NCBI GenBank assembly: GCA_947452675.1
Contig: CANGDL010000002.1
Coordinates: forward strand, 62,001-126,000
Length of the DNA stretch: 64,000 nt
Origin: Microbacteriaceae bacterium
Lineage (GTDB): Bacteria > Actinomycetota > Actinomycetes > Actinomycetales > Microbacteriaceae
Reading direction: 5' to 3'
The position numbers were made by a program, and so were the translations under genes. Positions 1-8,105 of the stretch are shown here, in pieces. The notes under the pieces are model-generated. The model ran no database searches. It had not been told where the DNA came from and worked only from the letters and a program-made list of their open reading frames with translations. Each line of letters begins with the position of its first letter. Position 1 is the stretch's first letter.

Positions 1-1019
1 GCGCAATGACCATCGTTATCGCCGTTGTGCCATTGCTTCTAGTTGCCGAGAACGGCCGCGGTTGGGGCTGGGGCAGTACCGAATCAATCGCCATGTATGT
101 AACTGGTGGCGTCGGCATCATCTTGTTCATCCTTGCTGAGCGCGCTGCAAAGCATGAGGCGCTTTTGCCACTAAGCCTGTTCAAGTCACGCACCTTCTCT
201 ATGGCGACCATCCTTGGTGTCATTGTCGGTGTTGGCATGTTCGGTGGAATGATGACCCTTCCGCTGCTGCTGCAGATCGTGATGGGTGCAACCCCGACTC
301 AGGCCGGCTTCATGATGCTTCCTATGGTTGCCGGCATGATGACCGCAACGATCATCTCCGGTCAGATCACCAGCAAGACCGGAAAGTACAAGATCTTCAT
401 GGTCATCGGTCCAACCCTGTTGGCCCTTGGTTACTTCTACTTGACTAGCTTCAACGCCGACACTCAGTATTGGCAGGCATCGATCGGCATGATCTTGATC
501 GGACTTGGTCTAGGTCAGCTAATGCAGACCCTGACCCTAGCTGCTCAGAACTCGGTGCCGGCATCGGAGGTAGGCGTTGCAACCGCATCGGCCACCTTCT
601 TCCGTCAGATGGGTGGAACTCTCGGTGTTGCCGTATTCATCTCGATTCTGTTCAACAACCTTGCCGACACCATCCCAGCCGCCTTCAAGCGCGCGGATGT
701 TCAGGCTGGCCTAAAGTCGGCTCTTGCCGACCCGAAGGTGCTTCAGGATCCAAACAACGCGGTCTTCCTAAAGGGTCTGCAGAGTGGCAACATGGCAGAT
801 CTTGCGGGCAAGTTGAACACCGACTCATCGTTCCTAAACAAGCTTGACCCGCGTTTGGCTCGTCCATTCCTTGTTGGTTTTGCTGACGCCGGAGTGACCG
901 TTTTCACCATCGCTGGAGTTGTTGTGGCGGTTGCGATCGTTATCGCGATTTTCACCAAGGCGCCGGCGCTTCGCACCAAGTCAGCGGTTCAGGAAGCAGC
1001 GGCTGCCGCAGCTCACTAA
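1..1019 (+). CDS. MFS transporter, EmrB/QacA (DHA2)-like, C-terminal part
   Basis: The reading frame is open from the left edge, so the gene starts outside the window; the ATG at base 6 is only the first internal Met. The visible 337 residues are very hydrophobic, with repeated membrane segments, a long soluble loop (about residues 225-285) rich in Ala and Asp, and a last membrane helix followed by an Ala-rich tail. The Gln-Met-Gly-Gly-Thr-Leu-Gly-Val-Ala stretch is typical of the second half of 14-helix drug:proton antiporters. Such proteins export drugs or other toxic small molecules across the inner membrane; the substrate cannot be read here. The stop overlaps the convergent methyltransferase gene by 4 bp. 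Confidence 0.85.
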   Translation, partial: AMTIVIAVVPLLLVAENGRGWGWGSTESIAMYVTGGVGIILFILAERAAKHEALLPLSLFKSRTFSMATILGVIVGVGMFGGMMTLPLLLQIVMGATPTQAGFMMLPMVAGMMTATIISGQITSKTGKYKIFMVIGPTLLALGYFYLTSFNADTQYWQASIGMILIGLGLGQLMQTLTLAAQNSVPASEVGVATASATFFRQMGGTLGVAVFISILFNNLADTIPAAFKRADVQAGLKSALADPKVLQDPNNAVFLKGLQSGNMADLAGKLNTDSSFLNKLDPRLARPFLVGFADAGVTVFTIAGVVVAVAIVIAIFTKAPALRTKSAVQEAAAAAAH

Positions 1020-1858
1020 ACGAATTCGACAGCTATTCCCAAAGCCCCGAAACGGTCGCGCATCACGGCGATTGATTCGGGGTTTTGGTCTACCAGGATG
1101 AACCTGCGGTCGAGCTCTGCCGCCGCAGCGCCGGTGGTTCCCGAGCCGCCAAAGAAGTCGATAACCGTGTCGCCCGGGCGCGACGAGGCCTGGATGATTC
1201 TGCGCAGAACGCCCAATGGTTTCTGGGTTGGATAGCCGGTTTTTTCTTTGCCGGTTGGTGAAACGATGGTGTGCCACCACACGTCAGTTGGCAACTTGCC
1301 CTTCTCAACCTTTTCGGGAGTGACTAGGCCTGGCGCCATATAAGGCTCGCGATCGACTTCGCTCGAGTTGAAGAAATATTTGGTCGGGTTCTTCACGTAA
1401 ACCAGGATGGTGTCATGCTTAGCCGGCCAACGGTTCTTGCTCTTGCCGCCATAGTCGTAAGCCCAGATGATTTCGTTCAAGAAGCAGTCGCGGCCGAACA
1501 GTGCGTCGAGCAACACTTTGGCATAGTGAGATTCTCGGTAGTCGAGGTGCAAATAGAGAGTGCCGGTTTCGTTTAGTAGGCGCCAAGCCTCTTCTAGTCT
1601 CGGTTCGAGAAAAGCCCAGTAGTCGGCAAATTCGTCGTCATAGCTCAAAACGGTTTGGCGAACAGTTTCATAGTGGCGGCCCTTAAACCCGACTCGACCG
1701 CCCTCGGTCACGCGAGTGGTGGTGGCGGTGCCACGGCTCTGAGTGCGGCCGGTGTTGAATGGTGGGTCGATGTATATGAGTTGAGCCGATTCGGATGGCA
1801 TAGATTTGAGTACGGCAAGGTTGTCTCCGAAGAAGACTTTGTTCACATTTGCCGGCAC
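1016..1858 (-). CDS. Site-specific DNA methyltransferase, beta class (DPPF motif)
   Basis: A 280-residue S-adenosylmethionine-dependent DNA amino-methyltransferase, N6-adenine or N4-cytosine. The catalytic motif IV DPPF is near residues 31-34 and the AdoMet-binding motif FFGGSGTTG near residue 238; catalytic motif first and cofactor motif last is the beta-class order, as in CcrM. No restriction enzyme lies beside it, so it looks like an orphan methylase. The GTG at 1858 is the first start available, and TAATCT sits exactly six bases upstream on the minus strand, which fits a leaderless transcript. The divergent GNAT gene starts only 17 bp away. Recognition sequence unknown. Confidence 0.88.
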   Translation of the reverse strand: MPANVNKVFFGDNLAVLKSMPSESAQLIYIDPPFNTGRTQSRGTATTTRVTEGGRVGFKGRHYETVRQTVLSYDDEFADYWAFLEPRLEEAWRLLNETGTLYLHLDYRESHYAKVLLDALFGRDCFLNEIIWAYDYGGKSKNRWPAKHDTILVYVKNPTKYFFNSSEVDREPYMAPGLVTPEKVEKGKLPTDVWWHTIVSPTGKEKTGYPTQKPLGVLRRIIQASSRPGDTVIDFFGGSGTTGAAAAELDRRFILVDQNPESIAVMRDRFGALGIAVEFV

Positions 1859-1864
1859 AGAAAG

Positions 1865-1870
1865 AGATTA
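1865..1870 (-). promoter_or_regulatory. Putative -10 box (TAATCT) for leaderless methyltransferase mRNA
   Basis: On the minus strand TAATCT is followed by six bases and then the GTG start, the spacing expected when transcription starts at the first codon. No Shine-Dalgarno sequence is visible. No clear -35 was identified. Confidence 0.4.
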
Positions 1871-1875
1871 ACAGT

Positions 1876-2262
1876 ATGGGCGCAGAAATCACCGAGGCTC
1901 CAGTGGTAAAGCACAACACCGCTGAGCACCGTTATGAGATTTGGTTGGGCGATGACATGGCCGGCGAGTTGGATTATTCACTAATGCTTGGCGAGATTCA
2001 CTTTGTGCACACCGGCGTGCACCCGGCTCATCAGGGCAAAAACCTTGCTGCTATCTTGACCCGCGAGGCACTTGCCGACGTTCGTGCGCAGGGCAAGAAC
2101 AAGGTCGTTCCGGTGTGTTCATACACCGTGCGTTACATGGAGAAGCATCCAGAAACCCAAGACCTACTAAAGAACCCAATCGACGAGGCCGCGGCGGCCT
2201 GCCGGCTGCCGAACGTGGCAAAAGCCTCCGAGAAGCTTGGCCTAACTCCGCCTTCCAACTAG
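1876..2262 (+). CDS. Small GNAT-family N-acetyltransferase (YjdJ/NATD1-like)
   Basis: A 128-residue single-domain protein of the short GNAT clade (COG2388 type). It shows the pattern of that clade: a beta-strand-rich N-terminal half, then HTGVHPAHQGKNLA, matching the acetyl-CoA pyrophosphate-binding segment, and a C-terminal VPVCSYTVRYMEKHPE stretch typical of YjdJ/NATD1 proteins. The substrate is unknown for most members. The ORF track starts at 1849, but the ATG at 1876 begins the homologous part and has AAAGAGA about ten bases upstream. It ends with a 4 bp convergent overlap with the hydrolase gene. Confidence 0.85.
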   Translation: MGAEITEAPVVKHNTAEHRYEIWLGDDMAGELDYSLMLGEIHFVHTGVHPAHQGKNLAAILTREALADVRAQGKNKVVPVCSYTVRYMEKHPETQDLLKNPIDEAAAACRLPNVAKASEKLGLTPPSN

Positions 2263-3131
2263 AGGCGCGAATCGATCCATTCGACTAGGTCGTTGATTAC
2301 CTCATCCTTGTTGGTTTCGTTGAAAACCTCGTGGCGCCCACCGTCATAAATGATCAATTCGAGATCTGACAAGCCTGCGCGTTTATATGCGTTCAAGAGC
2401 ATCACGTTGCCCTTTTCGCCACCGATGGCATCATCGCTACCGGCCATGAGCAAAATTGGAATATCGGCCGGCATTTTGCGTGTCGGGACGCCCAGCAGAC
2501 TGAGCACATTGGCAACGCCGAAAACACCGATTGCAGTTTCGCCGAAATTCAAAGGGTCGGCGCGGAATTTCTTGCCAACCTCGAGGTCACGGCTCAGCCA
2601 CTCGCCACCGCTAATCTCGACACCCGTCTTCTTGGCCTCGGCCTGATACCTTTTGTTGAAGCCGCCGCTCGGCAAAATGCCCGGCAGAAGTAAGGTCGAC
2701 CCGGTTAGCACGGCAAGGTCATACTCGTCTGAGAACTTGTTGAGGGTGCGCTGCACAATCATCGAACCCCAGCTGTGACCCAGGAGAACCAGCTGTGTTT
2801 CAGGGTGCTCACCTCGGATCAGGTGGCTGAGCTGGCGCACAGCCGCGAAGGTAGCAGGCATTCCGCCCGGGCCGAGATTTCCCTGCTGCTTGATGAAACC
2901 CTTTTCGCGCATATTGACACCGGTTGCTCCGTGGCCTCGGTGGTCATCCGCGAAGACGCTGAAGCCCGCCTTGTTGAGCGCTTCAGCAACGTGGTCATAA
3001 CGTCGACCATGCTCACCTAATCCGTGTGCAATTTGCACGATGGCCTTCGGCTTGGCCACTGGCCACTCAAAGAAAGTGATGTCCACTCCGTGAGAGTCGG
3101 TGAAGGTGCGAATCAGTGGCAACTTTGTCAT
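2259..3131 (-). CDS. Alpha/beta hydrolase, monoacylglycerol lipase/lysophospholipase-like
   Basis: A 290-residue serine hydrolase of the Hydrolase_4 group (COG2267). The oxyanion region HGLGEHGRRYDHVA near residue 36, the nucleophile elbow GHSWGS in the middle, an acid in the MAGSDDAIGG segment, and the late GGRHEVFNE histidine make a full catalytic triad. There is no signal peptide, so it is probably cytosolic and acts on acyl esters. It is the last gene after the ATP-grasp/alpha-E/transglutaminase genes, 16 bp behind them, but a TAACCT box six bases before its ATG suggests that it also has its own leaderless promoter. Confidence 0.87.
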   Translation of the reverse strand: MTKLPLIRTFTDSHGVDITFFEWPVAKPKAIVQIAHGLGEHGRRYDHVAEALNKAGFSVFADDHRGHGATGVNMREKGFIKQQGNLGPGGMPATFAAVRQLSHLIRGEHPETQLVLLGHSWGSMIVQRTLNKFSDEYDLAVLTGSTLLLPGILPSGGFNKRYQAEAKKTGVEISGGEWLSRDLEVGKKFRADPLNFGETAIGVFGVANVLSLLGVPTRKMPADIPILLMAGSDDAIGGEKGNVMLLNAYKRAGLSDLELIIYDGGRHEVFNETNKDEVINDLVEWIDSRL

Positions 3132-3137
3132 GGCTAC

Positions 3138-3143
3138 AGGTTA
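3138..3143 (-). promoter_or_regulatory. Putative -10 box (TAACCT) for leaderless hydrolase mRNA
   Basis: TAACCT on the minus strand, six bases (GTAGCC) before the hydrolase ATG, placed in the 16 bp gap behind the transglutaminase stop codon. No Shine-Dalgarno sequence is present in that gap. Confidence 0.4.
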
Positions 3144-3147
3144 GCGG

Positions 3148-3990
3148 TTAGGCCTCTCTGGTGATCTCGACCGTCACGAAAAGTTCCGATTCGCTTGCCC
3201 CGGCATACACGCCTCGGAGCGGCGCAACGTCGTCATAATCGCGTCCACTGCCAACCACTATGTGACGTTCGCCAATCTCGATGTCGTTCGTTGGGTCGTA
3301 GGCAAACCATGACCCTGCCCACCATTCGACCCAGGCGTGTGACTCACCAACAACCCGCTCGCCAACCTTGGGCTCAACATGTGGATGCAAATATCCAGAG
3401 ACATATCGAGCAGGGATGCCCGCGGCACGCAATGCCCCAAGAGTCAGGTGCGCATAATCCTGACACACGCCAATCTTGGCGGACCAGGCTTCGGTTGCCA
3501 CGGAGTGCACTCCGGTAACTCCATGCTTGTAGGTCATTGCACCGAATACTTTGGCGCAGATCTCAAGGGCGGTTTGATGTGGTCCGTGCTTCTCTGAAGT
3601 CTTCTTAGCGAACTTCGAAAGTTCTGCCGGCGGCTGGGTACGGCGGGTTTGCCCGATAGCATCGGTCAACTCCAAGCTGCTGGCAATTTCGGGCGCGAGG
3701 TCATCCCAATTGAGCCCTGGTGCGGAGCGAATCGAATCGCGAATTTCGACCAAAGATGTGGCGTGAATCGTGAGCTCGCTGTGAGGTTCGAGAATTTCAA
3801 ACTGCACCGCGCGTGACTTGAAATAGTCAAAGTACTCGTGTGATGAACCGTGCGGCTGAATGTCCAATTTGCTCGAGATCACGAACTGGCGATCATCCCT
3901 GGCCGGCAACAAACGCGCCTCATTGTAGGAGGCGCTTACTTCTCGGCTGTATTTGAAACCGGTTGTGTGCTTTACCCGATAGCGACTCAT
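3148..3990 (-). CDS. Transglutaminase-like protein with bacterial N-terminal domain (COG1305)
   Basis: A 280-residue protein. The N-terminal beta-rich part (YRVKHTTGFKYSREVSASYNEARLLP) is the bacterial transglutaminase-like N domain; the C-terminal half has a complete papain-like triad: Cys in KIGVCQDYAHL, His in GESHAWVEWW and Asp in YDPTNDI. There is no signal peptide, so it is probably a cytosolic cysteine peptidase or amidase rather than a cross-linking enzyme. It overlaps the upstream alpha-E gene by 4 bp, so the two are translationally coupled. In this family the ATP-grasp, alpha-E and transglutaminase genes recur together and have been predicted to make or trim a small peptide or amide. 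Confidence 0.88.
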   Translation of the reverse strand: MSRYRVKHTTGFKYSREVSASYNEARLLPARDDRQFVISSKLDIQPHGSSHEYFDYFKSRAVQFEILEPHSELTIHATSLVEIRDSIRSAPGLNWDDLAPEIASSLELTDAIGQTRRTQPPAELSKFAKKTSEKHGPHQTALEICAKVFGAMTYKHGVTGVHSVATEAWSAKIGVCQDYAHLTLGALRAAGIPARYVSGYLHPHVEPKVGERVVGESHAWVEWWAGSWFAYDPTNDIEIGERHIVVGSGRDYDDVAPLRGVYAGASESELFVTVEITREA

Positions 3991-4916
3991 GAGATCTCAC
4001 CGACCCAGGTTGGCATTACATTCGCTGGGAAGTAGCGGTTACCGATCGCCTCAGAAATTTGACTGACACCATTCTGCAACCCAATCATTTCTTGAGTGAG
4101 ATTGGCGAGGATGTCTGGTGCCGAACGAAACTCAAGGTTTGTGCGAATCTGAGCCGCCAATCGAAGCGAAGCGTCACTAGTGCCCACGCGGTCAGAACTC
4201 GGTGCCAAGTCGTTTAAGCAGCGCTCGGCACGCGAAAGCGCGAATGTCACCGAACGCGGGAAGATGCGGTCGAGCAACAAGAACTCCGCGGCGTTCGTCG
4301 CCGAGGGCACGCCACGATAGGTGCGCAAATAGGCCTCGTAGGCGCCGCAACTGCGCAAAATCGTGGTCCAGGATGGGCCGCTCGCCTCAGTCAACTCCGA
4401 AGTTGCCAGAAGTCGCGCGGTCATGTCCACGCGCTCAAGTGAACGGCCGAGAGTGAAGAAAGTCCACGCCTCATCACGCGAGGTTGAACTTTCTACGATG
4501 CCAACTGCCAATGCGGTTCGCTCTCGCACCCATCCAAAGAAATCGTGTGCGCGCTCGATGGAGACCTTACGGGGCATCCGTGATCGAGTGGTGTTTAGGC
4601 ACTCCCACAGTTCGGTCGAAACGATCTCGCGCACGCGACGAGCGTTCTCACGAGCCGAAGTCAGAGACGACGCAATTGACGCTTGCTCGTTTCGGTCAAC
4701 CGACAAGATGTTTAGCAAGTCATGGCGGGTTAGCTGGTGTGGAAAAACCGACTCGGAACCAATCACCGAGAGCAACGAGCGGCACGCGGTATCTTCATCG
4801 ACCCACGGGTCTTCGAGCAAAAGCTGCAGGTGCACGTCAAGCAGACGAGCGGTGCCATCGGCGCGCTCAACATAGCGACCAATCCAAAACAGTGATTCTG
4901 CGATGCGACTAAGCAT
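3987..4916 (-). CDS. Alpha-E domain protein (DUF403, COG2307)
   Basis: A 309-residue, mostly alpha-helical protein beginning MLSRIAESLFWIGRYVERADGTARLLDVHL, the diagnostic start of alpha-E proteins. The helical, Glu- and Arg-rich body continues to the end and no enzyme motif is visible. It sits between an ATP-grasp enzyme and a transglutaminase-like protein, overlapping both by 1-4 bp, which implies a shared product or complex. No biochemical function is established for the family as far as I know; a scaffold or amidoligase partner role is an inference from gene context. Confidence 0.9.
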   Translation of the reverse strand: MLSRIAESLFWIGRYVERADGTARLLDVHLQLLLEDPWVDEDTACRSLLSVIGSESVFPHQLTRHDLLNILSVDRNEQASIASSLTSARENARRVREIVSTELWECLNTTRSRMPRKVSIERAHDFFGWVRERTALAVGIVESSTSRDEAWTFFTLGRSLERVDMTARLLATSELTEASGPSWTTILRSCGAYEAYLRTYRGVPSATNAAEFLLLDRIFPRSVTFALSRAERCLNDLAPSSDRVGTSDASLRLAAQIRTNLEFRSAPDILANLTQEMIGLQNGVSQISEAIGNRYFPANVMPTWVGEIS

Positions 4917-6568
4917 TATTTAGAGCCTCCCTGTGCGAGTGGTGGCAGGGCTGCGCCGGCCGATTGTTGCTGTTGCTGTTGCTGAATCTGGAAACCGGCA
5001 CCCGAGTTATCGTGCTGCTGCGAACCGAAGCCCGAGTCGGCTGAGGTTTGGCCAGCAACAATCGATGAAACGGTCGAGTTAGTTGGCATGAACTGACGAA
5101 CCGTTGAACGGTCACTACCCACGATCCAAGTGTCTTTCGAACCGCCGCCCTGGGATGAGTTCACGACCAGCTCACCTTCTGGCAATGCAACGCGGGTTAG
5201 GCCACCGGGTAGAACCCAAATGTCGTTTCCGCTGTTGACAGCAAATGGACGAAGGTCCGCGTGGCGAGGTCGAAGCCCTCCCTCTACCAAAGTTGGGATG
5301 GTTGAGAACTGCACCACCGGCTGAGCAATCCAACCGCGAGGGTCCTTGATGAGCCGCTTTCGCAAATCGTCCAGCTCTTTCTTGGACGCGGCAGGGCCAA
5401 CCACGAGACCCTTGCCACCCGAGCCATCGACCGGCTTGACCACTAGTTCATCCAGGCGATCTAGCACCTCTTCTAGGCTGCCCTCTTCTTCGAGGCGCCA
5501 GGTGCGCACATTCTCGATGATTGGCTCTTCACCCAGGTAGTAGCGGGTCAAATCGGGCATGTAGGTGTAGACCAACTTGTCATCGGCCACGCCGTTTCCG
5601 ACAGCGTTAGCGAGAGTGACATTGCCCTGACGAGCTGCATTTAGGAGACCCGGAGGGCCAAGCACCGAGTCGGCGCGAAAGGCAAGTGGGTCGAGGAACT
5701 CGTCATCCACGCGTCGATAAATCACATCGACTCGACGGGCGCCGGCGGTGGTGCGCATGTAAACCTTGCCGTTTGAACAGAAGAGGTCGCGTCCCTCAAC
5801 GAGCTCAATTCCCATCAAACGCGCAAGCAGTGTGTGCTCGAAGTAGGCACTGTTGTAGACACCGGGCGTGAGCACGACCACGGTCGGGTCTTCGACGCCA
5901 CCCGGTGCAGCGGCTCGGAGTGCCGCGAGGAGCTTATTCGGATACTCACCAACCGGCTGGATGCGCATCTGCTGGAAAAGCTCGGGCAGAGTTTGAGCCA
6001 TAACGCGACGGTTCGAGATCACATAGCTAACCCCGGATGGCACACGCACATTGTCTTCGAGCACACGCCAGGTGCCGACCTCGTCACGAATCAAGTCGAT
6101 GCCACTGACCTGAATTCTTACTCCATTCGCTGGGTCGATTCCATGCGCGGCTCTGTGAAAATGCTCTGACGTCGCCACCAACGCAGCCGGAATTACCCCG
6201 TCGCGGATGGCGTTCTGCGGGCCGTAGACATCGGCAAGAAATGCTTCGAGGACTCTGACGCGCTGCTTCACTCCCGCATCGAGAACGTTCCATTCGCCGC
6301 GTTCGATCACGCGAGGAACGGCGTCGAGCGGGAATGGCCGCTCTTCACCCGCAAAGTCGAAAGTCACGCCCTGGGCTAGGTATGAATCGGCCAATGCCGC
6401 GGTTCGGCCAATCAGTTCGTTTTGCGTCATCGCGGCAAGGGCCTCGTGAATCTTCACATAGCTAGGTCGCACCTTGCCAGGCGCAGAAAACATTTCATCG
6501 AAGGCTGCCGTTTTTTCCCCAGTTTTGGGTTTGGCAGCGATCGGATACTGATCGAATAATTCACCCAT
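4916..6568 (-). CDS. Circularly permuted ATP-grasp protein (COG2308, DUF404/DUF407)
   Basis: A 550-residue protein of the circularly permuted type 2 ATP-grasp group. Recognisable blocks are FDEMFSAPGKVRPSYVKIHEAL at the start, DPANGVRIQVSGIDLIRDEVGTWRVLEDNVRVPSGVSYV near residues 140-180 and LVVKPVDGSGGKGLVVGP around residue 395, the nucleotide-binding loop. ATP-grasp enzymes join a carboxylate to an amine or thiol using ATP; the substrate here is unknown. The C-terminal tail carries a Gln run from a TTG/CTG-type triplet repeat and looks disordered. First gene of the operon; TAACTT lies six bases before its ATG. Confidence 0.9.
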   Translation of the reverse strand: MGELFDQYPIAAKPKTGEKTAAFDEMFSAPGKVRPSYVKIHEALAAMTQNELIGRTAALADSYLAQGVTFDFAGEERPFPLDAVPRVIERGEWNVLDAGVKQRVRVLEAFLADVYGPQNAIRDGVIPAALVATSEHFHRAAHGIDPANGVRIQVSGIDLIRDEVGTWRVLEDNVRVPSGVSYVISNRRVMAQTLPELFQQMRIQPVGEYPNKLLAALRAAAPGGVEDPTVVVLTPGVYNSAYFEHTLLARLMGIELVEGRDLFCSNGKVYMRTTAGARRVDVIYRRVDDEFLDPLAFRADSVLGPPGLLNAARQGNVTLANAVGNGVADDKLVYTYMPDLTRYYLGEEPIIENVRTWRLEEEGSLEEVLDRLDELVVKPVDGSGGKGLVVGPAASKKELDDLRKRLIKDPRGWIAQPVVQFSTIPTLVEGGLRPRHADLRPFAVNSGNDIWVLPGGLTRVALPEGELVVNSSQGGGSKDTWIVGSDRSTVRQFMPTNSTVSSIVAGQTSADSGFGSQQHDNSGAGFQIQQQQQQQSAGAALPPLAQGGSK

Positions 6569-6574
6569 AACTTG

Positions 6575-6580
6575 AAGTTA
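6575..6580 (-). promoter_or_regulatory. Putative -10 box (TAACTT) for the ATP-grasp operon
   Basis: Minus-strand TAACTT, then six bases (CAAGTT), then the ATG of the ATP-grasp gene. No Shine-Dalgarno sequence is seen, so a leaderless operon transcript is likely. Confidence 0.4.
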
Positions 6581-6635
6581 GTGGCTAGTTGTTGCGCCCG
6601 TGTTTCAAGGATGGGTCAGCGAGGGAACTTAATTT

Positions 6636-6739
6636 GTAAACAAAACGTGAACTGGAGGGGTCGAAAATAGCCGCCGGTGGAACTTTTCGAAACCACTGAA
6701 TGAACTGGCGTGCCACGAGACACTTCGCATTTTGTTTAC
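6636..6739. repeat. Pair of 10-bp inverted arms between divergent operons
   Basis: GTAAACAAAA at 6636-6645 is matched by its exact reverse complement TTTTGTTTAC at 6730-6739. The two arms lie in the 187 bp between the divergent ATP-grasp and ugd genes, the right arm just ahead of the ugd -10 box. They could be binding sites for one regulator acting on both genes. AT-rich arms of this size could also arise by chance. Confidence 0.3.
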
Positions 6740-6743
6740 TTTC

Positions 6744-6749
6744 TAAACT
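6744..6749 (+). promoter_or_regulatory. Putative -10 box (TAAACT) for leaderless ugd mRNA
   Basis: TAAACT is followed by six bases (CGGCTT) and the GTG start of the UDP-glucose dehydrogenase gene. No Shine-Dalgarno sequence precedes the GTG. Confidence 0.45.
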
Positions 6750-6755
6750 CGGCTT

Positions 6756-8090
6756 GTGAAGCTAAAAATCAGCGTTATTGGTCTGGGATACCTAGGCGCC
6801 ACCACCGCAGTTGCCTTTGCCAAGTTGGGTCACGAAGTCATCGGAATCGACTCTGACCTTACGAAACTTGAGAGCCTTGCGGCCGGTCGAGTTCCTTTCT
6901 ATGAACCCGGCCTAGAAGATGCACTTTTGGAAGTTATCGCCTCGGGAAACCTGCGCTTTAAGACTCAACACGATGAAGAGACCAGCGAGGCCCTGATTCA
7001 CTTGCTCTGTGTCGGAACGCCGCAATCTAAAACAGGCCTTGGCGCAGACACCACATACCTGTTCAATGCACTCGACGCTTTGGCCCCTTTTCTGAACGAG
7101 GATGCACTCGTTGCCGGCAAATCAACCGTTCCGGTTGGCACGGCGGCCGAGCTAGCCAAACATCTCGCCAGCAAGGTCGATTTCCCACCGCACCTAGCCT
7201 GGAACCCTGAGTTCTTGCGCGAAGGCACCGCACTCCAAGACAGTTTGTTGCCCGATCGAGTGGTCATCGGCGTAAAAGAAGCATGGGCAGAGAAATTGCT
7301 CCGCCTGCTCTATGAACCAATAACGAACCAGGGTGTTCCCCTGCTAGTTGTCGACATTCCGACCGCCGAACTCGTGAAAGTTGCTGCCAATTCATTCCTG
7401 GCCACCAAGATTTCTTTCATCAACGCAATGGCTGAAATTGCCGAGGTAGCCGGAGCAGATGCCGTCAAACTCTCGGAAGCAATCGGCATGGATGAGCGCA
7501 TCGGCAACAAATTCTTGAAGTCGGGAATCGGCTTCGGCGGCGGTTGCTTGCCGAAGGACATCCGTGGTTTCGTGGCCCGAGCCGAGGAGCTAGGGGTTGG
7601 TCAAGCGGTGGGGTTCCTCAAAGAGGTCGAGGCCATCAATCTCCGCCGCCGTTCACGCGTGATCGAGCTGGCCCAAGAAGAGCTGGGCGACCTAACCGGT
7701 CGTCGCGTGACCATTCTCGGCGCCGCCTTCAAGCCGGAGACCGATGACATTCGCGATTCACCGGCCATGGCCGTCGCCGAACAGTTCTGGATGGCCGGTG
7801 CGAAGGTTGTTATTCACGACCCGAAGGCCCTGGAAAATGTTCGCCGGGTCTACCCTCAACTCGAGACCGCGAACGACTTGGACTCGGCCGTGCAAGGAGC
7901 CGAGATTGTAGTTTTGACCACCGAGTGGAAGCAATATCGCGAGGCCGACCCGATCTCACTTGGCCGGCACGTGACTAACCGGCTGATTATCGACGGTCGC
8001 AACGCCCTGGATGTTTCGGCCTGGCAGGCCGCGAACTGGCAGGTTGTCGCACTCGGCAGAAACCTAGATCGCATCCCGGCCCTGGTCTAA
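6756..8090 (+). CDS. ugd: UDP-glucose 6-dehydrogenase
   Basis: A 444-residue cytosolic enzyme that oxidises UDP-glucose twice with NAD to UDP-glucuronate, a precursor for surface polysaccharides. The N-terminal Rossmann motif VIGLGYLGATTAVAFAKLGHEVIGID, the substrate segment with NPEFLREGTA, the catalytic Cys in GFGGGCLPKD (about residue 264) and the C-terminal GAAFKPETDDIRDSPA nucleotide-sugar domain are all present, and the length is normal. The GTG start is set by the leaderless -10 box. No glycan cluster surrounds it; a probable mannosyltransferase lies about 2 kb away. UDP-N-acetylmannosamine dehydrogenases are related, but this sequence resembles UDP-glucose enzymes more. Confidence 0.93.
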   Translation: MKLKISVIGLGYLGATTAVAFAKLGHEVIGIDSDLTKLESLAAGRVPFYEPGLEDALLEVIASGNLRFKTQHDEETSEALIHLLCVGTPQSKTGLGADTTYLFNALDALAPFLNEDALVAGKSTVPVGTAAELAKHLASKVDFPPHLAWNPEFLREGTALQDSLLPDRVVIGVKEAWAEKLLRLLYEPITNQGVPLLVVDIPTAELVKVAANSFLATKISFINAMAEIAEVAGADAVKLSEAIGMDERIGNKFLKSGIGFGGGCLPKDIRGFVARAEELGVGQAVGFLKEVEAINLRRRSRVIELAQEELGDLTGRRVTILGAAFKPETDDIRDSPAMAVAEQFWMAGAKVVIHDPKALENVRRVYPQLETANDLDSAVQGAEIVVLTTEWKQYREADPISLGRHVTNRLIIDGRNALDVSAWQAANWQVVALGRNLDRIPALV

Positions 8091-8105
8091 GCCGCGGATT
8101 CAAGA

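Noticed and set aside
1849-1875. Upstream TTG start at 1849 for the GNAT gene
   Set aside because: It would run through the methylase start with no ribosome site; the ATG at 1876 starts at the first homologous residues.
4363-4912. Overlapping plus-strand ORFs of 170 and 142 codons opposite the alpha-E gene
   Set aside because: Rich in Arg and Ser with no domain, no ribosome site, and fully covered by a strongly recognisable gene on the other strand.
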